Notes: generated from the letters alone by a model not told the origin. 64,000 nt of DNA from an uncultured Eubacteriales bacterium (GCA_902767565.1 CACXHY010000012.1:1-64000), one strand, 5' to 3'; counted from the stretch's first letter, positions 44,517 to 54,246 are shown. Translations and numbers: made by a program.

Positions 44517-45899
44517 TCACTTTCCGCCCACGGTCAGGCTGCTGACGCGGATCATGGGCTGGCCCACGTTCACCGGGATCGACCCGGATGCCGAGCCGCA
44601 CATGCCCTGCGCCATCTGCATGTTCCTGCCGACCCGGTCGATCTTCATCAGGACCTCTCCGCCCTTGCCGATCAGGGACGCGCCGCGCACCGGACGCACG
44701 ATCTTTCCGTCTTCCACCCAGTAGCCCTCGTTCACGGCGAAGTTGAATTCGCCCGTGGCGGGGTTCACCGAGCCGCCGCCCATGCGCTTGGCGTACAGGC
44801 CGGTGCCCATGGTGGCGATCATCTCGTTCTCGTCGTCCTGTCCGGCGGCGATGTAGGTGTTGCGCATGCGGGAGGTGGGCGCCCAGGCGTAGCTTTCCCG
44901 GCGGCCGGAGCCGGTGGGCGCCATGTTCATGCGGCGTCCGCCCAGCTTGTCGATCATGTAGTTGACGAGGATGCCGTCCCTGATCAGGACCAGCTTCGTG
45001 GTGGGCATGCCCTCATCGTCGATGTGCAGGGAGCCCCACTCGCCGGGAATGGTGCCGTCGTCGACAGCGGTGACGCAGGGCGCGGCGATCTGCTGCCCCA
45101 GTTTGCCGGCGAACTCGCTCAGGCCGTAGGCCACGGAGGTCGCTTCGAGGGAATGTCCGCAGGCCTCATGGAAGATGACGCCGCCGAAGCCGTTGTCGAT
45201 CACCACCGGGAAAACGCCCGCGGGGCAGCTTTCCGCGTGGAGCATGGTCACGGCGGTCTGCGCCGCCTGGGCTGCGTAAGCCTCGGGATCGACGCGTTCG
45301 TCAAAGAGCTCGAAGCCCATCAGCGCGCCGGGGTTCTCGCTGCCCACCTGGTTTTCGCGGCCGTCGGAGGCCACCGCGCCGACGCTGAGCCGGGTGCGGA
45401 CGCGGCGGTCCTGCACGAAGAGACCCTCCGTGTTGCAGATCAGCACGTCCTGGGTGGAGTCCGTGTACTCGCCGTTCACCTGAACGATCTCGGGGGACAC
45501 GCTGCGGGCGGCGGCGTCGGCGGCACGGAGCTTCTCGGCCTTCAGCGCCGCCTTGACATCGGCGGGCTGCAGCCGGATCTCTTCGGGGCGGCCGCAGTCC
45601 CAGTGGCTGAAGGCGACGGGCTTGCAGCCGGCCTTGCCCTTCACGGCGGCCGCGGCCTGCGCCGCGCAGTCCATCAGCCCCTCGCGGCTGGTGTCGTTGG
45701 TGTAGACATAGATGGCGCCGAGGCCGTCCAGCACGCGGATGCCCGCGCCGTGCACACGGCCGGTACGCACGCTCTGCAGGCGCCCCGAGCGCAGGGACAG
45801 GTTATGGTTCAGGCGGTCTTCCATAAAGATCTCCGCGAAGTCGCCGCCGGTGGCGACGGCCCGCTGCAGCACTTCCGCCGCGATATTGCGGTCCAGCAT
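44517..45899 (-). CDS. tldD: TldD, zinc metalloprotease subunit
   Basis: About 460 aa. The catalytic HExxxH zinc motif is HEACGH (residues 244-249 from this start). It forms the heterodimeric protease with TldE encoded next. The start at 45899 lies 10 nt from GGAGG; an ATG at 45920 overlaps the upstream stop by 4 bp but has no ribosome binding site, so the start is uncertain by 7 codons. Confidence 0.94.
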   Translation of the reverse strand: MLDRNIAAEVLQRAVATGGDFAEIFMEDRLNHNLSLRSGRLQSVRTGRVHGAGIRVLDGLGAIYVYTNDTSREGLMDCAAQAAAAVKGKAGCKPVAFSHWDCGRPEEIRLQPADVKAALKAEKLRAADAAARSVSPEIVQVNGEYTDSTQDVLICNTEGLFVQDRRVRTRLSVGAVASDGRENQVGSENPGALMGFELFDERVDPEAYAAQAAQTAVTMLHAESCPAGVFPVVIDNGFGGVIFHEACGHSLEATSVAYGLSEFAGKLGQQIAAPCVTAVDDGTIPGEWGSLHIDDEGMPTTKLVLIRDGILVNYMIDKLGGRRMNMAPTGSGRRESYAWAPTSRMRNTYIAAGQDDENEMIATMGTGLYAKRMGGGSVNPATGEFNFAVNEGYWVEDGKIVRPVRGASLIGKGGEVLMKIDRVGRNMQMAQGMCGSASGSIPVNVGQPMIRVSSLTVGGK

Positions 45900-45916
45900 C
45901 CGTTGCATTCCTCCAG

Positions 45917-46525
45917 TCATTCGATCGGAAAGTCAAAGTAGGTATCGGGATAGGGTTCGCCCATCAGGCGGTAGTGCCACCACTCGCACTCATAGGGCTC
46001 GAAGCCTGCCCAGGCCATGAGGCTGCGCAGGGTCGCACGCCGGGCCAGCACCTCCTCCGGCAGATCGCGGAAGGGGTGCCCGCTGGACGGATCCATGAAG
46101 TCGAAGGTCGTTCCCATGTCGAGGGGCACGCCGTGCGCGTCCGTCAGGGTCAGGTCCACCACCGAGCCTCTTGTGTGGCCGGAGGTGGCCGCGATGTAGC
46201 CGCGCCGGATCAGTTCGTCCCTGGGGACCGCGGGATGCCAGCGCTCCCGGGCAGCGGGGTCTTCGGGCTCCGCGCACCAGGACACCAGGCGATCCACTGC
46301 CCGCTGGGGACGGTAGGCGTCGTACACCAGCAGGCCGAAGCCCATTCGCTTCGCCAGCGTGAGCGCCCGCGAGAGCGCCTGCGCCATTTCGACCGTTCCC
46401 ACCGCGGTGGGGCGGTCGTAGCCCGGCATCGGCGCGCCGGTCAGGTTGTTGGGGGTGGCATAGCGGGCTTCCACCGACAGGCCCGGGATCGCCTCCCGCA
46501 GATCGACAAAGCCTTCTCTCATCAC
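45917..46525 (-). CDS. D-Ala-D-Ala dipeptidase (VanX/DdpX-like)
   Basis: 202 aa, M15D peptidase. Zinc ligands and catalytic residues in SGHTRGSVVD (about 114-123) and EWWH near residue 185. No signal peptide, so probably cytoplasmic, where it would cleave D-Ala-D-Ala for recycling. There are no vanH/vanA-like genes here, so glycopeptide resistance is not implied. It overlaps the nucleoside phosphorylase stop by 4 bp. Confidence 0.92.
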   Translation of the reverse strand: MMREGFVDLREAIPGLSVEARYATPNNLTGAPMPGYDRPTAVGTVEMAQALSRALTLAKRMGFGLLVYDAYRPQRAVDRLVSWCAEPEDPAARERWHPAVPRDELIRRGYIAATSGHTRGSVVDLTLTDAHGVPLDMGTTFDFMDPSSGHPFRDLPEEVLARRATLRSLMAWAGFEPYECEWWHYRLMGEPYPDTYFDFPIE

Positions 46526-47340
46526 ACCGCCTCCACAATGCCGTTCAGGAGCCTGCGGAAGCTGCCGCTGACCCGCGCCGCCGTCTCCTGCACTTCCTCG
46601 TGGCTCAGGGGCTGCTTCTGGAGTCCCGCGGCCATGTTGGTCAGGCAGGAGATGCCCAGCACCTCGATGCCGCAGTGGTGGGCGGCGATGGTCTCCGGCA
46701 CCGTGGACATGCCCACGGCGTCCGCGCCGAGCAGGCGGGCCATGCGGACCTCGGCGGGGCTTTCGTAGGTCGGGCCGTTGAAGAGCATGTAGACGCCCTC
46801 CCGAAGCCCGATGCCCAGCCTGTCGGCGGTCTCCCGGGCGATCCCGCGCAGGCGCTGGCTGTAAGCCTCGCTCATATCGGGGAAGCGGGGACCGAATTCA
46901 TCCATGTTGGGTCCGATGAGGGGGTTCCGGCCGCTGAAATTGATGTAATCCGTCAGCATCATCAGGGTGCCGGCCTTCCATTCCGGGTTGGCGCAGCCCG
47001 CGGCGTTGGTGAGGATCAGCGTGCGCACGCCCAGCAGCTTCATCACCCGGACGGGGATCACCAGTTCCTCCTGGGAGATGCCCTCGTACAGATGGAAGCG
47101 GCCCTGCAGCATGAACACGCGCTTGCCGCCGATGGTGCCGCGCCACCATTTCCCGGCGTGTCCCGGGGCCGTGGAGACGGGCATGCCGGGGATCTCCGCA
47201 TAGGGCAGGCAGGCGGCGTCCGTCATGGCCTGCACATGGTCGCCCAGGCCGGAGCCCAGGACGATGGCCAGTTCCGCCTCTCCCAGTTTCGCGCGGATCG
47301 TGTCGGCCGCGCTTTGGATGCGTTCTCTCATGTCGCTCAT
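46522..47340 (-). CDS. punA: Purine nucleoside phosphorylase (trimeric class)
   Basis: 272 aa. VLGSGLGD near the N-terminus, APGHAGKW and the base-site block NAAGCANPEWKAGTLM mark the trimeric inosine/guanosine-specific PNP. It yields ribose-1-phosphate or deoxyribose-1-phosphate, the substrate of the phosphopentomutase encoded immediately upstream (4-bp overlap). Confidence 0.94.
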   Translation of the reverse strand: MSDMRERIQSAADTIRAKLGEAELAIVLGSGLGDHVQAMTDAACLPYAEIPGMPVSTAPGHAGKWWRGTIGGKRVFMLQGRFHLYEGISQEELVIPVRVMKLLGVRTLILTNAAGCANPEWKAGTLMMLTDYINFSGRNPLIGPNMDEFGPRFPDMSEAYSQRLRGIARETADRLGIGLREGVYMLFNGPTYESPAEVRMARLLGADAVGMSTVPETIAAHHCGIEVLGISCLTNMAAGLQKQPLSHEEVQETAARVSGSFRRLLNGIVEAV

Positions 47341-48500
47341 GCCAGCAGCTCCTTTGCGAAGGAGGCCGCGCCGAAGCGGTCCGGGAGACCCAGCCACTCC
47401 GCACAGGTGGCGGCGATATCGGCATAGGTCGCGCGATCGCCCAGGTCCACAAGCCTCGTCATCTTTTTGTGCCAGCACAGCAGCGGCACGCGTTCCCGGG
47501 TGTGATCGGTGCCCCTGTAGGTGGGGTCGCAGCCGTGGTCGGCGGTGAAGATCAGCAGGTCGTCCTCCCCCATGGCCGCCTGGATGCGGGGCAGGGCGGC
47601 GTCGATCTCCTCCAGGGCTTTCCCGAAGCCGACCGGGTCACGGCGATGGCCCCAGAGCATATCCGTGTCCACCAGGTTGGTGAAGCACAGCCCGTCGAAA
47701 TCCTTTGCCATGTAGTTGAGCCAGGACTCGATGCAGGCGGGATTGCCGGCGGCATGGTCGGAGCCGGTGAGGCCCACGTGATCGAAGATATCCTCGATCT
47801 TGCCCACGCCCAGGCTCTCCATGCCGGCTTCCTTCACCGCGTCCAGCAGGGTGCGGCCGATGGGCGGCAGGGAGAAATCCCGGCGTCCGCTGGTGCGGGT
47901 GAAGTTCCCCGCCTCGCCGGTGTAAGGCCGGGCGATCACGCGGCCCACGCCCAGGTCGCCCTGCAGCATCTCCCGGGCGATGGTGCAGAAGCGGTACAGC
48001 TCCTCCCGCGGGAAGACGTCCTCATGGCAGGCGATCTGGAAGACGCTGTCGGCGGAGGTGTAGACGATGGGGGTGGCGTTGGCGCGGCTCTCCTCCCCCA
48101 GTTCCTCCAGGATGGCGGTGCCGGAGGCGGGCTTGTTGCCGATGACCTTGTGGCCGATGGCCGCCTCATACTTCGCGATAAAGTCCGCCGGGAAGCCGTC
48201 GGGGAAGGTCGGGAAAGCCTGGCTCAGGCGCAGGCCCGCGATCTCCCAGTGGCCGGTGGTGGTGTCCTTGCCGGCGCTGACCTCGGTGCAGCAGCCCGCG
48301 CCGCCCACCGCGTCGGGAGCCGGTTCGTAATGGGTGCCCGGCACCTGGCCCAGACCGATCTTCTGCAGGTTGGGGAGGTGGGGATGCACGGCGTCCACCA
48401 CATGGCCGAAGGTGTTGGCACCCTCGTCGCCGTAGGCTGCCGCGTCCGGCGCGTTGCCGCAGCCCACCGCGTCGAGAACTGTCAGGAATACCCGCTTCAT
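47337..48500 (-). CDS. deoB: Phosphopentomutase
   Basis: 387 aa, alkaline-phosphatase-like metalloenzyme. The N-terminal metal site VLDAVGCGNAPD and the C-terminal TADHGCDPTYRGTDHTRE are intact. It converts (deoxy)ribose-1-phosphate to the 5-phosphate in nucleoside salvage. Start at 48500 with AGGAG 8 nt upstream. Confidence 0.95.
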   Translation of the reverse strand: MKRVFLTVLDAVGCGNAPDAAAYGDEGANTFGHVVDAVHPHLPNLQKIGLGQVPGTHYEPAPDAVGGAGCCTEVSAGKDTTTGHWEIAGLRLSQAFPTFPDGFPADFIAKYEAAIGHKVIGNKPASGTAILEELGEESRANATPIVYTSADSVFQIACHEDVFPREELYRFCTIAREMLQGDLGVGRVIARPYTGEAGNFTRTSGRRDFSLPPIGRTLLDAVKEAGMESLGVGKIEDIFDHVGLTGSDHAAGNPACIESWLNYMAKDFDGLCFTNLVDTDMLWGHRRDPVGFGKALEEIDAALPRIQAAMGEDDLLIFTADHGCDPTYRGTDHTRERVPLLCWHKKMTRLVDLGDRATYADIAATCAEWLGLPDRFGAASFAKELLA

Positions 48501-48552
48501 GGTCATCGCTCCTTTGCAAACGTATTCTCTGTATGATCCGATCATGAGCCGT

Positions 48553-49704
48553 TCATTCCGCCGCGGCCGCGTACACCGCCGTCCGGAGGCGCCGGACCAG
48601 GGACGACGTGCCGGTGTCCGTGACGTTGACGTTCATCAGGATGGTGATCCCGACGGAGGGGGCGTTGACGAAATAGGTGCCCAGCCATCCGTCCCAGCCG
48701 TATTCCCCGCGCACCGCCAGTCCCGGCACCTTGCCCGGGTCGACGCACACGCGCATCAGCTTGCCGTAGTTGTATCCGTTGTCCCAGTCCCAGAACATCC
48801 CGTCCCGAAGCTGCGGCGAGGTGAGCCAGGAGACGGTCCGCGGGCTCATATAGCGTCTGCCGTCCAGCGAGCCGCCGTTCATCAGCATCGAGGCAAACCG
48901 GGCGTAGTCGTCCAGGGTGGAGACCAGGCCCGCGCCGCCGGAGATGAAGGCCGGGCGCTTCGTGTAATCTCCCACGCAAAGGTGCAGGCCCTGCCAGGGC
49001 TCCAGACCGCCGCTGCAGCGCCGGGCGCAGGTGACGAAACGGTCCCGTTTCTCCTGCGGCACGAAGAAATCCGTGTCCTTCATGCCGAGGGGGTCCAGCA
49101 GCTCCTCCTTCACGATGCGGTCGAAGGGACGGCTGTCTGCGATCTCCAGCACCGCGCCGAGGACGTCGGCGCAGGTGGAGTACCGGAACTCGTCGCCCGG
49201 GTGAAAGGCGAGGGGCAGCTGTCCGAGCCCGTTGGCGAAGGCGACGGTGTCGAGCCCCTCGCCGCGGCGCATGGCTTCGGTGTTTCTGTAAAAGAAGTCA
49301 GCCGCGTGGGACGCGCCGGCGTCGTCTCCGGGATAGGAGAGACCCGCGGTCATGCCCAGCAGATCCATGACGGTGACCGGGCGGCGGGCAGGCTCGAAGC
49401 TGCCGTCCGCGCGGGCGACCTTCTGGCCGCGGAAGCCGGGCAGGTACTTCTCCACCGGTTCAGCCGGGTCGATGACGCCCCGTTCCGCCAGGATGGCCGT
49501 TGCAGCCGCGGTGATGGGTTTGGTCTGGCTGTACAGCCGGAAGATGGTGTCGCGGCGGACCGGCTTTCCGGTGCCGATATCGGCTCCGGCCTCCGCGTAG
49601 GCGATCTCCTTTCCGCCGCGCAGGATCAGGGCGTTGGCGCAGGGGACCTCCCGGCGGGCGATGGCGTCCTCCATCAGCCGCGTGAGGATCTCTGACAGGT
49701 TCAA
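48553..49704 (-). CDS. Serine hydrolase of the class C beta-lactamase/PBP-like family
   Basis: 383 aa. Catalytic SxxK as SQTK (59-62), a YST-type second motif in EFRYSTCAD, and GWDGWLGTYF near the C-terminus in place of a typical KTG/HxG. No signal peptide, so probably a cytoplasmic esterase-like enzyme rather than a beta-lactamase. It overlaps the zinc-ribbon gene by 4 bp and is followed 52 bp later by deoB. Confidence 0.9.
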   Translation of the reverse strand: MNLSEILTRLMEDAIARREVPCANALILRGGKEIAYAEAGADIGTGKPVRRDTIFRLYSQTKPITAAATAILAERGVIDPAEPVEKYLPGFRGQKVARADGSFEPARRPVTVMDLLGMTAGLSYPGDDAGASHAADFFYRNTEAMRRGEGLDTVAFANGLGQLPLAFHPGDEFRYSTCADVLGAVLEIADSRPFDRIVKEELLDPLGMKDTDFFVPQEKRDRFVTCARRCSGGLEPWQGLHLCVGDYTKRPAFISGGAGLVSTLDDYARFASMLMNGGSLDGRRYMSPRTVSWLTSPQLRDGMFWDWDNGYNYGKLMRVCVDPGKVPGLAVRGEYGWDGWLGTYFVNAPSVGITILMNVNVTDTGTSSLVRRLRTAVYAAAAE

Positions 49705-49991
49705 TACGATCCCCTCCGATCCGGATCGGACGGAGCCGGCACGGGGCCGTCCTCATCATCCGTTCCGATGAAATTCGCGGCGATGGCTTCCGGCGAAAAC
49801 CGCGGATCGAAAGCCAGCGACCGCAGGTTCTCCGGTCTGACCACCGTGTCGGTGCCGAGGCAGTCATCGCAGCGGTAACCGCAGACCGTGCACACGCATC
49901 CGAGCTTATCGCTGTCCGCCTGGACCATCCAGGTGCCGCATTCCTTGCAGCTGCAGCGCAATCCGCATCCCTCCCCGGGCAGTCCTCTCAT
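49701..49991 (-). CDS. Small zinc-ribbon protein
   Basis: 96 aa. Eight cysteines in CSCKEC, CVCTVC and CDDC arrangements in the first 45 residues suggest one or two zinc ribbons; the rest is acidic and probably flexible. Overlaps its neighbours by 4 bp on both sides, so it is real and cotranslated. No family recognised. Confidence 0.8.
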   Translation of the reverse strand: MRGLPGEGCGLRCSCKECGTWMVQADSDKLGCVCTVCGYRCDDCLGTDTVVRPENLRSLAFDPRFSPEAIAANFIGTDDEDGPVPAPSDPDRRGSY

Positions 49992-50848
49992 TCATCCGCG
50001 AGTTCCGTAAAGGCCATGATATCGAATACCTTCTGTTTCGACCCGTACACCAGCTTCTGCACCCGTTTGCCATGCTTCCGGCGGATCAGCCCGGTGGACG
50101 GACCGCCGTCCAGGTTATAGGCCCATACAGGGTGGAACTCCGCCAGCAGAAAATCCGTGCAGTCTGTCAGCGGCAGGCCGTGGACGGAGGTGACGGTCAG
50201 GATCACATAGCTGTCGTCCGGCAGGCGGGCGATGACGGTCCGGGCCGCCTTGCGCAGGGCAAAATCCCATTCCCGGTCCAGGGCGGAGACCCCGTCCACG
50301 ATCAGCGGGCACCGCTCATAGAAGGACCAGGTCTGGATCGGATCCCGGGCGAGCACCTCCGCGGGATCCGCGCCGTTATAAAGGTGCAGGCCGTCCGCCT
50401 CCAGGGTCAGTCCGTAGTAGGGCACGCCGTCGAGACAGCGCAGGACCTCTCCGTCGGTGACGGTGACGCTGCCCAGGGGCGTGAAATAGTAATCCGCGCT
50501 TTCGCCGGGGTAATCCTCCGGGATATCGGGGTAGAGGGGGCTCACATATCCCGATCCGTTGACGGCCAGGGCGGCCTCCGGGATCTTCTTCGCGATATCC
50601 TCGGCCTTGGCCAGGTGATGCTTCCACCCGGCGGTCGCCTTGCGGATCTGCCGCCCGGGATCCAGCATCCAGATCCGTGTCACATAGACCTTGGTCCCGT
50701 TCAGGTTCCCGACCTCGATGGAATAGCGGAGGGTCTCGCTCTCATACACCGTGCCCGTGTCGGTCTTCCGGTAATCCGGCGTCACGGCCGATGCGGCTGC
50801 AGGGAGCAGCACGATCAGAACAGTCAGAAGGATCAGCGCCCGCCGCAT
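49988..50848 (-). CDS. Secreted phosphodiester glycosidase (NAGPA) domain protein
   Basis: 286 aa. Signal peptide (1-21, ending ASA), then a NAGPA-type domain with VNGSGYVSP and the conserved NLDGGPST near the C-terminus. Bacterial members are exported and may cleave phosphodiester-linked sugars, for example on teichoic acids or polysaccharides. First gene of an eight-gene minus-strand run, with its own promoter. Confidence 0.87.
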   Translation of the reverse strand: MRRALILLTVLIVLLPAAASAVTPDYRKTDTGTVYESETLRYSIEVGNLNGTKVYVTRIWMLDPGRQIRKATAGWKHHLAKAEDIAKKIPEAALAVNGSGYVSPLYPDIPEDYPGESADYYFTPLGSVTVTDGEVLRCLDGVPYYGLTLEADGLHLYNGADPAEVLARDPIQTWSFYERCPLIVDGVSALDREWDFALRKAARTVIARLPDDSYVILTVTSVHGLPLTDCTDFLLAEFHPVWAYNLDGGPSTGLIRRKHGKRVQKLVYGSKQKVFDIMAFTELADE

Positions 50849-50884
50849 CGATATCCCCCTCCCTCGCCCGCACATTCTCTGACT

Positions 50885-50913
50885 ATCATACCACCGATGC
50901 GGAGAAAAGGCAA
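50885..50913 (-). promoter_or_regulatory. Promoter of the NAGPA-to-tldE gene run
   Basis: Minus strand TTGCCT (50908-50913), 17-bp spacer, TATGAT (50885-50890). Confidence 0.65.
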
Positions 50914-50993
50914 GCGCCGCACGGGATCCGCACAAGGCCGCGAAAGGGTTTCCCGGCGCCGGCTGCCGGCCGCCATTTCCCGCTGCGCGGCAT

Positions 50994-51022
50994 TTGACTT
51001 CCCGGGCTTTATCATGTATAAT
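50994..51022 (+). promoter_or_regulatory. Promoter of the DUF3048 gene
   Basis: TTGACT (50994-50999), 17-bp spacer, TATAAT (51017-51022) with an extended -10 TG. Confidence 0.85.
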
Positions 51023-51059
51023 GAGAGCCACGTACACGACGGATAAGGAGCTGTTCGAA

Positions 51060-52250
51060 ATGGCAAAGCGAATGTACGCTCTGGCGCTGATCCTCTGCCT
51101 CCTGTGCAGCTGGTCGGCATGGGCCGATACCGTGATCGACGGGAACGAGGACCGCGGCATCACGCCCGCAGATGTCGGGCTGAACGAGACGCCGGAGGGC
51201 GTGAGTCCCACGACGGGACGGACCCTCTCCGGGATCGATGCCCCCGCGGGCTTCTCCGGGCTGGCGGTGAACGGCCGGTATCAGCCCATCCTGGTGCAGA
51301 TCGACAACACCGACAACGGAAAGGGATACCGCGCCCCCTGGAACGGGATCTGGGGAGATATCTACTATGAATCTTCCCTGCGGCGCGAGGGCCATACCCG
51401 GATCTCCATCCTGTACTCCGACGTGATCCCCGACGACGTCGGGCCGGTCCGCTCGGCGCGCATCGGGCACATCTGGCTCCGGCAGGAATGGGGCGCGGGA
51501 TTCGTCCATTACGGCCAGCAGGAGTTCGACCGCACCAACGTCAAGGCCGAGGTCACCCGTCTCGGCGCCGCCGATATGGACTTCTCCGGGACGGCGCAGA
51601 CCTGGAAGGCCTACTTCTACAAGCGTGAAAAGCTCAAGAGCCCGCACGACATCGGCGCGGACCTGGCCGGGCTGCAGGGGCTGATCCCCGCGGACAAGGC
51701 GGTCCCGGATCACGCCTTCCTCTTCACGGATGAGCCCGCCGTGGGCGATGCCGCCACCGTGATTACGGTGAACTGGGGGCGCAAGGATTACCGCTCCGTC
51801 TACACCTGGTCGCCCGCCGTCGGCGCGTACACCCGGTCCGTGGGCAGCACCGCCCGGGATCAGGAGGTATACCACGACCTGGACTCCGGCGAGGCCATCA
51901 CCTTTGCCAATGTGATCGTGCAGTGGGTGGACATGGACTGGCCCCAGGTGCAGGCTCCCGTCATGCGGATCGTGGGCGACGCCGCTTTCTTCACCACCTA
52001 CGGCGACGGCGCGTTCATCGCCGAGGGCAACGCCGACTTCTTCATGAACGGCGTACACGTCGCGGGCTACTGGCGTCGCGAGAGCATGGACAGCCGCACC
52101 GTGTTCTACGGCCCGGACGGCAGCGAGATCGAGCTGCAGCGCGGGCGCACGATGATCATCCTCTTCCCCAACAACGAGCGCATCATCCACACCAACCGCA
52201 ACCAGGCCCCCACGCCCGTGGAGGTCAAGCGGTCGGTCAGCTACAAGTGA
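51060..52250 (+). CDS. Secreted DUF3048 domain protein
   Basis: 396 aa. Signal peptide (1-22, AWADT), then the two-part DUF3048 (YerB-like) domain with VQIDNTDNGKGYRAP, DDVGPVRSARI and a C-terminal beta-rich half. Function unknown in the family, exported. AAGGAG ribosome binding site. Monocistronic: clear promoter and a perfect terminator. Confidence 0.88.
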   Translation: MAKRMYALALILCLLCSWSAWADTVIDGNEDRGITPADVGLNETPEGVSPTTGRTLSGIDAPAGFSGLAVNGRYQPILVQIDNTDNGKGYRAPWNGIWGDIYYESSLRREGHTRISILYSDVIPDDVGPVRSARIGHIWLRQEWGAGFVHYGQQEFDRTNVKAEVTRLGAADMDFSGTAQTWKAYFYKREKLKSPHDIGADLAGLQGLIPADKAVPDHAFLFTDEPAVGDAATVITVNWGRKDYRSVYTWSPAVGAYTRSVGSTARDQEVYHDLDSGEAITFANVIVQWVDMDWPQVQAPVMRIVGDAAFFTTYGDGAFIAEGNADFFMNGVHVAGYWRRESMDSRTVFYGPDGSEIELQRGRTMIILFPNNERIIHTNRNQAPTPVEVKRSVSYK

Positions 52251-52259
52251 TCGAATGCG

Positions 52260-52286
52260 AAAAAGGGCGGCATGACCGCCCTTTTT
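52260..52286. terminator. Terminator after the DUF3048 gene
   Basis: AAAAAGGGCGG (52260-52270) pairs perfectly with CCGCCCTTTTT (52276-52286). Symmetric, so it may work in both directions. The mobile-element remnant ends exactly at it. Confidence 0.92.
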
Positions 52287-54243
52287 CAATGCTCCCGCCA
52301 TACTCCGCGTTCGGCTTCAGCGCGCTGTTGACCAGCTCGCCCTGCGCGTTGCGCAGCCCCGTGTAATCCAGCCGCCCCCGGTCCGCCGCGATGGTCGCCG
52401 CGATGCCCGATACCGCGTCGAACCACTTCTCCACGGTCTCCTCGTCGCGCCCGGTCATCTTCGCGATCATCCTGACCATCTTGTCCCGGTTCTTCACATA
52501 ATCCGATTCGTTATAGGTCTCCAGGCTCAGCCGCACGTCAGCGTACGCCGACCGCGTCCCCGCGTCCACCCTGACCCCGGTCCTGTCCGACGCCGCGGAC
52601 CCGTTGATCTCCCGCGCCGCCTCTTCGTCCCCCGCTTCCTCCTCCAGCGAATACCGGATATCCTCCTCCTGCGCATTGAACCGCTGGCTCAGCGGGATCA
52701 CGTTCCCCGCGTCGTCATATGTCACGGCGTCAGCTGCTTTGAGTTTTGATATTCCCGAAAACGGGATGATCCTTTTCGCTCCCACGAGCAGTTTTTCGCC
52801 ATCGCTCCCGCGAATCCCGAAATCCCATCCACCGATGATATACTTTTGTGTACCCTGCATTCCGTATATCATGTCGTAGATAGTTTGCCCTTTCTGTGTT
52901 TCTTGTGATAACAGGCTGACAGTTGACACACCGCGTTCCAATTCATTGGTTGCCCAGTTTCTTGAACGATTCCCTTCCGGAATGTCACCGTATCTGATTG
53001 CTAGTTTGTATTCCGGCATTTCATTCCGTGTGCCTGCCAAATACCACCTTTCATATATGCTACTGTTTATCATCCTTTCCATCATATCGGGGTTTTCCGT
53101 CATGAATTTTCGATATCCCGCTTCAGAATCCCCATATTTCTTTCCAAATCCAAACATCTCTCGTTCTGTGGATGTTGGCTCAGGTTGAGTCAGTTCCAGG
53201 GTTTTATCAGCATAGAAGTCTCCAAATCGCACATAGCCAGCTTTCTCCGCCGCTTCCTCCACCATCCGGGCCGCGGTATACATATCGCCTCGGTTTACGG
53301 CCGCCAAGTATTTGATGTCTTTTTTTCTTTGTTGACCAGAATTTCTATTCCTTTCAGCTCCATTCTGTGCTAAAGTATCCTCAGAGAGACCTGGCTCTAC
53401 CTGTCGGGCATTGCGACCCGGCCTTGGGATGCTGGTCTCTTTTACATGTGTCATGTCATGGAAGCGTCTACCCTTTTTGACATATTCGATTATCATTCTC
53501 CCTTCGTAAAGATACTCCGTCCCCGGTACAGAAAAATAGACATTGTAATAATCCCATCCTCCTGTGTTTTCCGGATGCTCAGTATCAGCCTGATCCCGCT
53601 GTTCGTGCCTATCGAATCTCGCAACCTTCATCAAATTGTCAAGCTCAGTACCTGCTCTTGCCTTTGCTTCATAGAGATCGTCATCTATCCCTCTCCTCTC
53701 CGGCCTTGCATACTCTTTTGCAGCTCTTCTGTCTACCCACGCCCGTGTGTCGCCTTCACCAATGATTGTTCCCCTGAACCGATCGGTCATATAACGTTCA
53801 ATTGTTTTTGGTATATCTTCTCTTGCTACTCCATCGAATATTCCCTGGTCCGTATCTACCTCCACATACTTCGTCCCGTCCTCCAGCTGCTGGACCGAGT
53901 ACCTCTCCCCTCCTTCCTGCACTTCCTCCCCTGCCTGCGTCCTCGCCTCATAGATCTGCCCGGCCCCCTGCCGCAGCCGCCGGAAGCTCTCCGCCAGCCG
54001 GGTCACCCGCTCCACGTCGCGCTCCGCGGCCGCCCGCACCTGGCGCACCTCCGCGCTGCGCCCCGCCAGCTTCCGCACCGCGTTTTTCGCGTAGGTCACC
54101 CACTTGTCCAGCACCTGCCCCAGCCGCTCGAACACCGTCTGTCCCCGGCTGTCCCGGCTCAGGCGCTCCGCCACCCGCACCTGCGTCTCCGTGTCGTACT
54201 CCAGCAGTCCGCGCACCGTGTCCGGTGGGAGGGATGGCGGCGC
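52287..54243 (-). pseudogene. Remnant of a large polyvalent phage/conjugative-element protein
   Basis: An open frame of about 640 codons with no credible ribosome binding site and missing both ends. The first part is a coiled coil (YAKNAVRKLAGRSAEVRQ). It is followed by an LPD3-like region with YNVYFSVPG and HDMTHVKETS, a middle part starting KYLAAVNRGDMYTAARMV, and linkers such as SQRFNAQEEDIRYSLE, typical of large polyvalent and MuF proteins. The end (LKPNAEYGGS) is where such proteins usually continue. The middle (about 52.7-53.9 kb) is visibly less GC-rich than the flanks, so the gene is mosaic and foreign. Confidence 0.75.
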
Positions 54244-54246
54244 GGT

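Noticed and set aside
48553-49704. Beta-lactamase resistance gene
   Set aside because: No signal peptide and no typical third catalytic motif; more likely an intracellular esterase or peptidase-like hydrolase.
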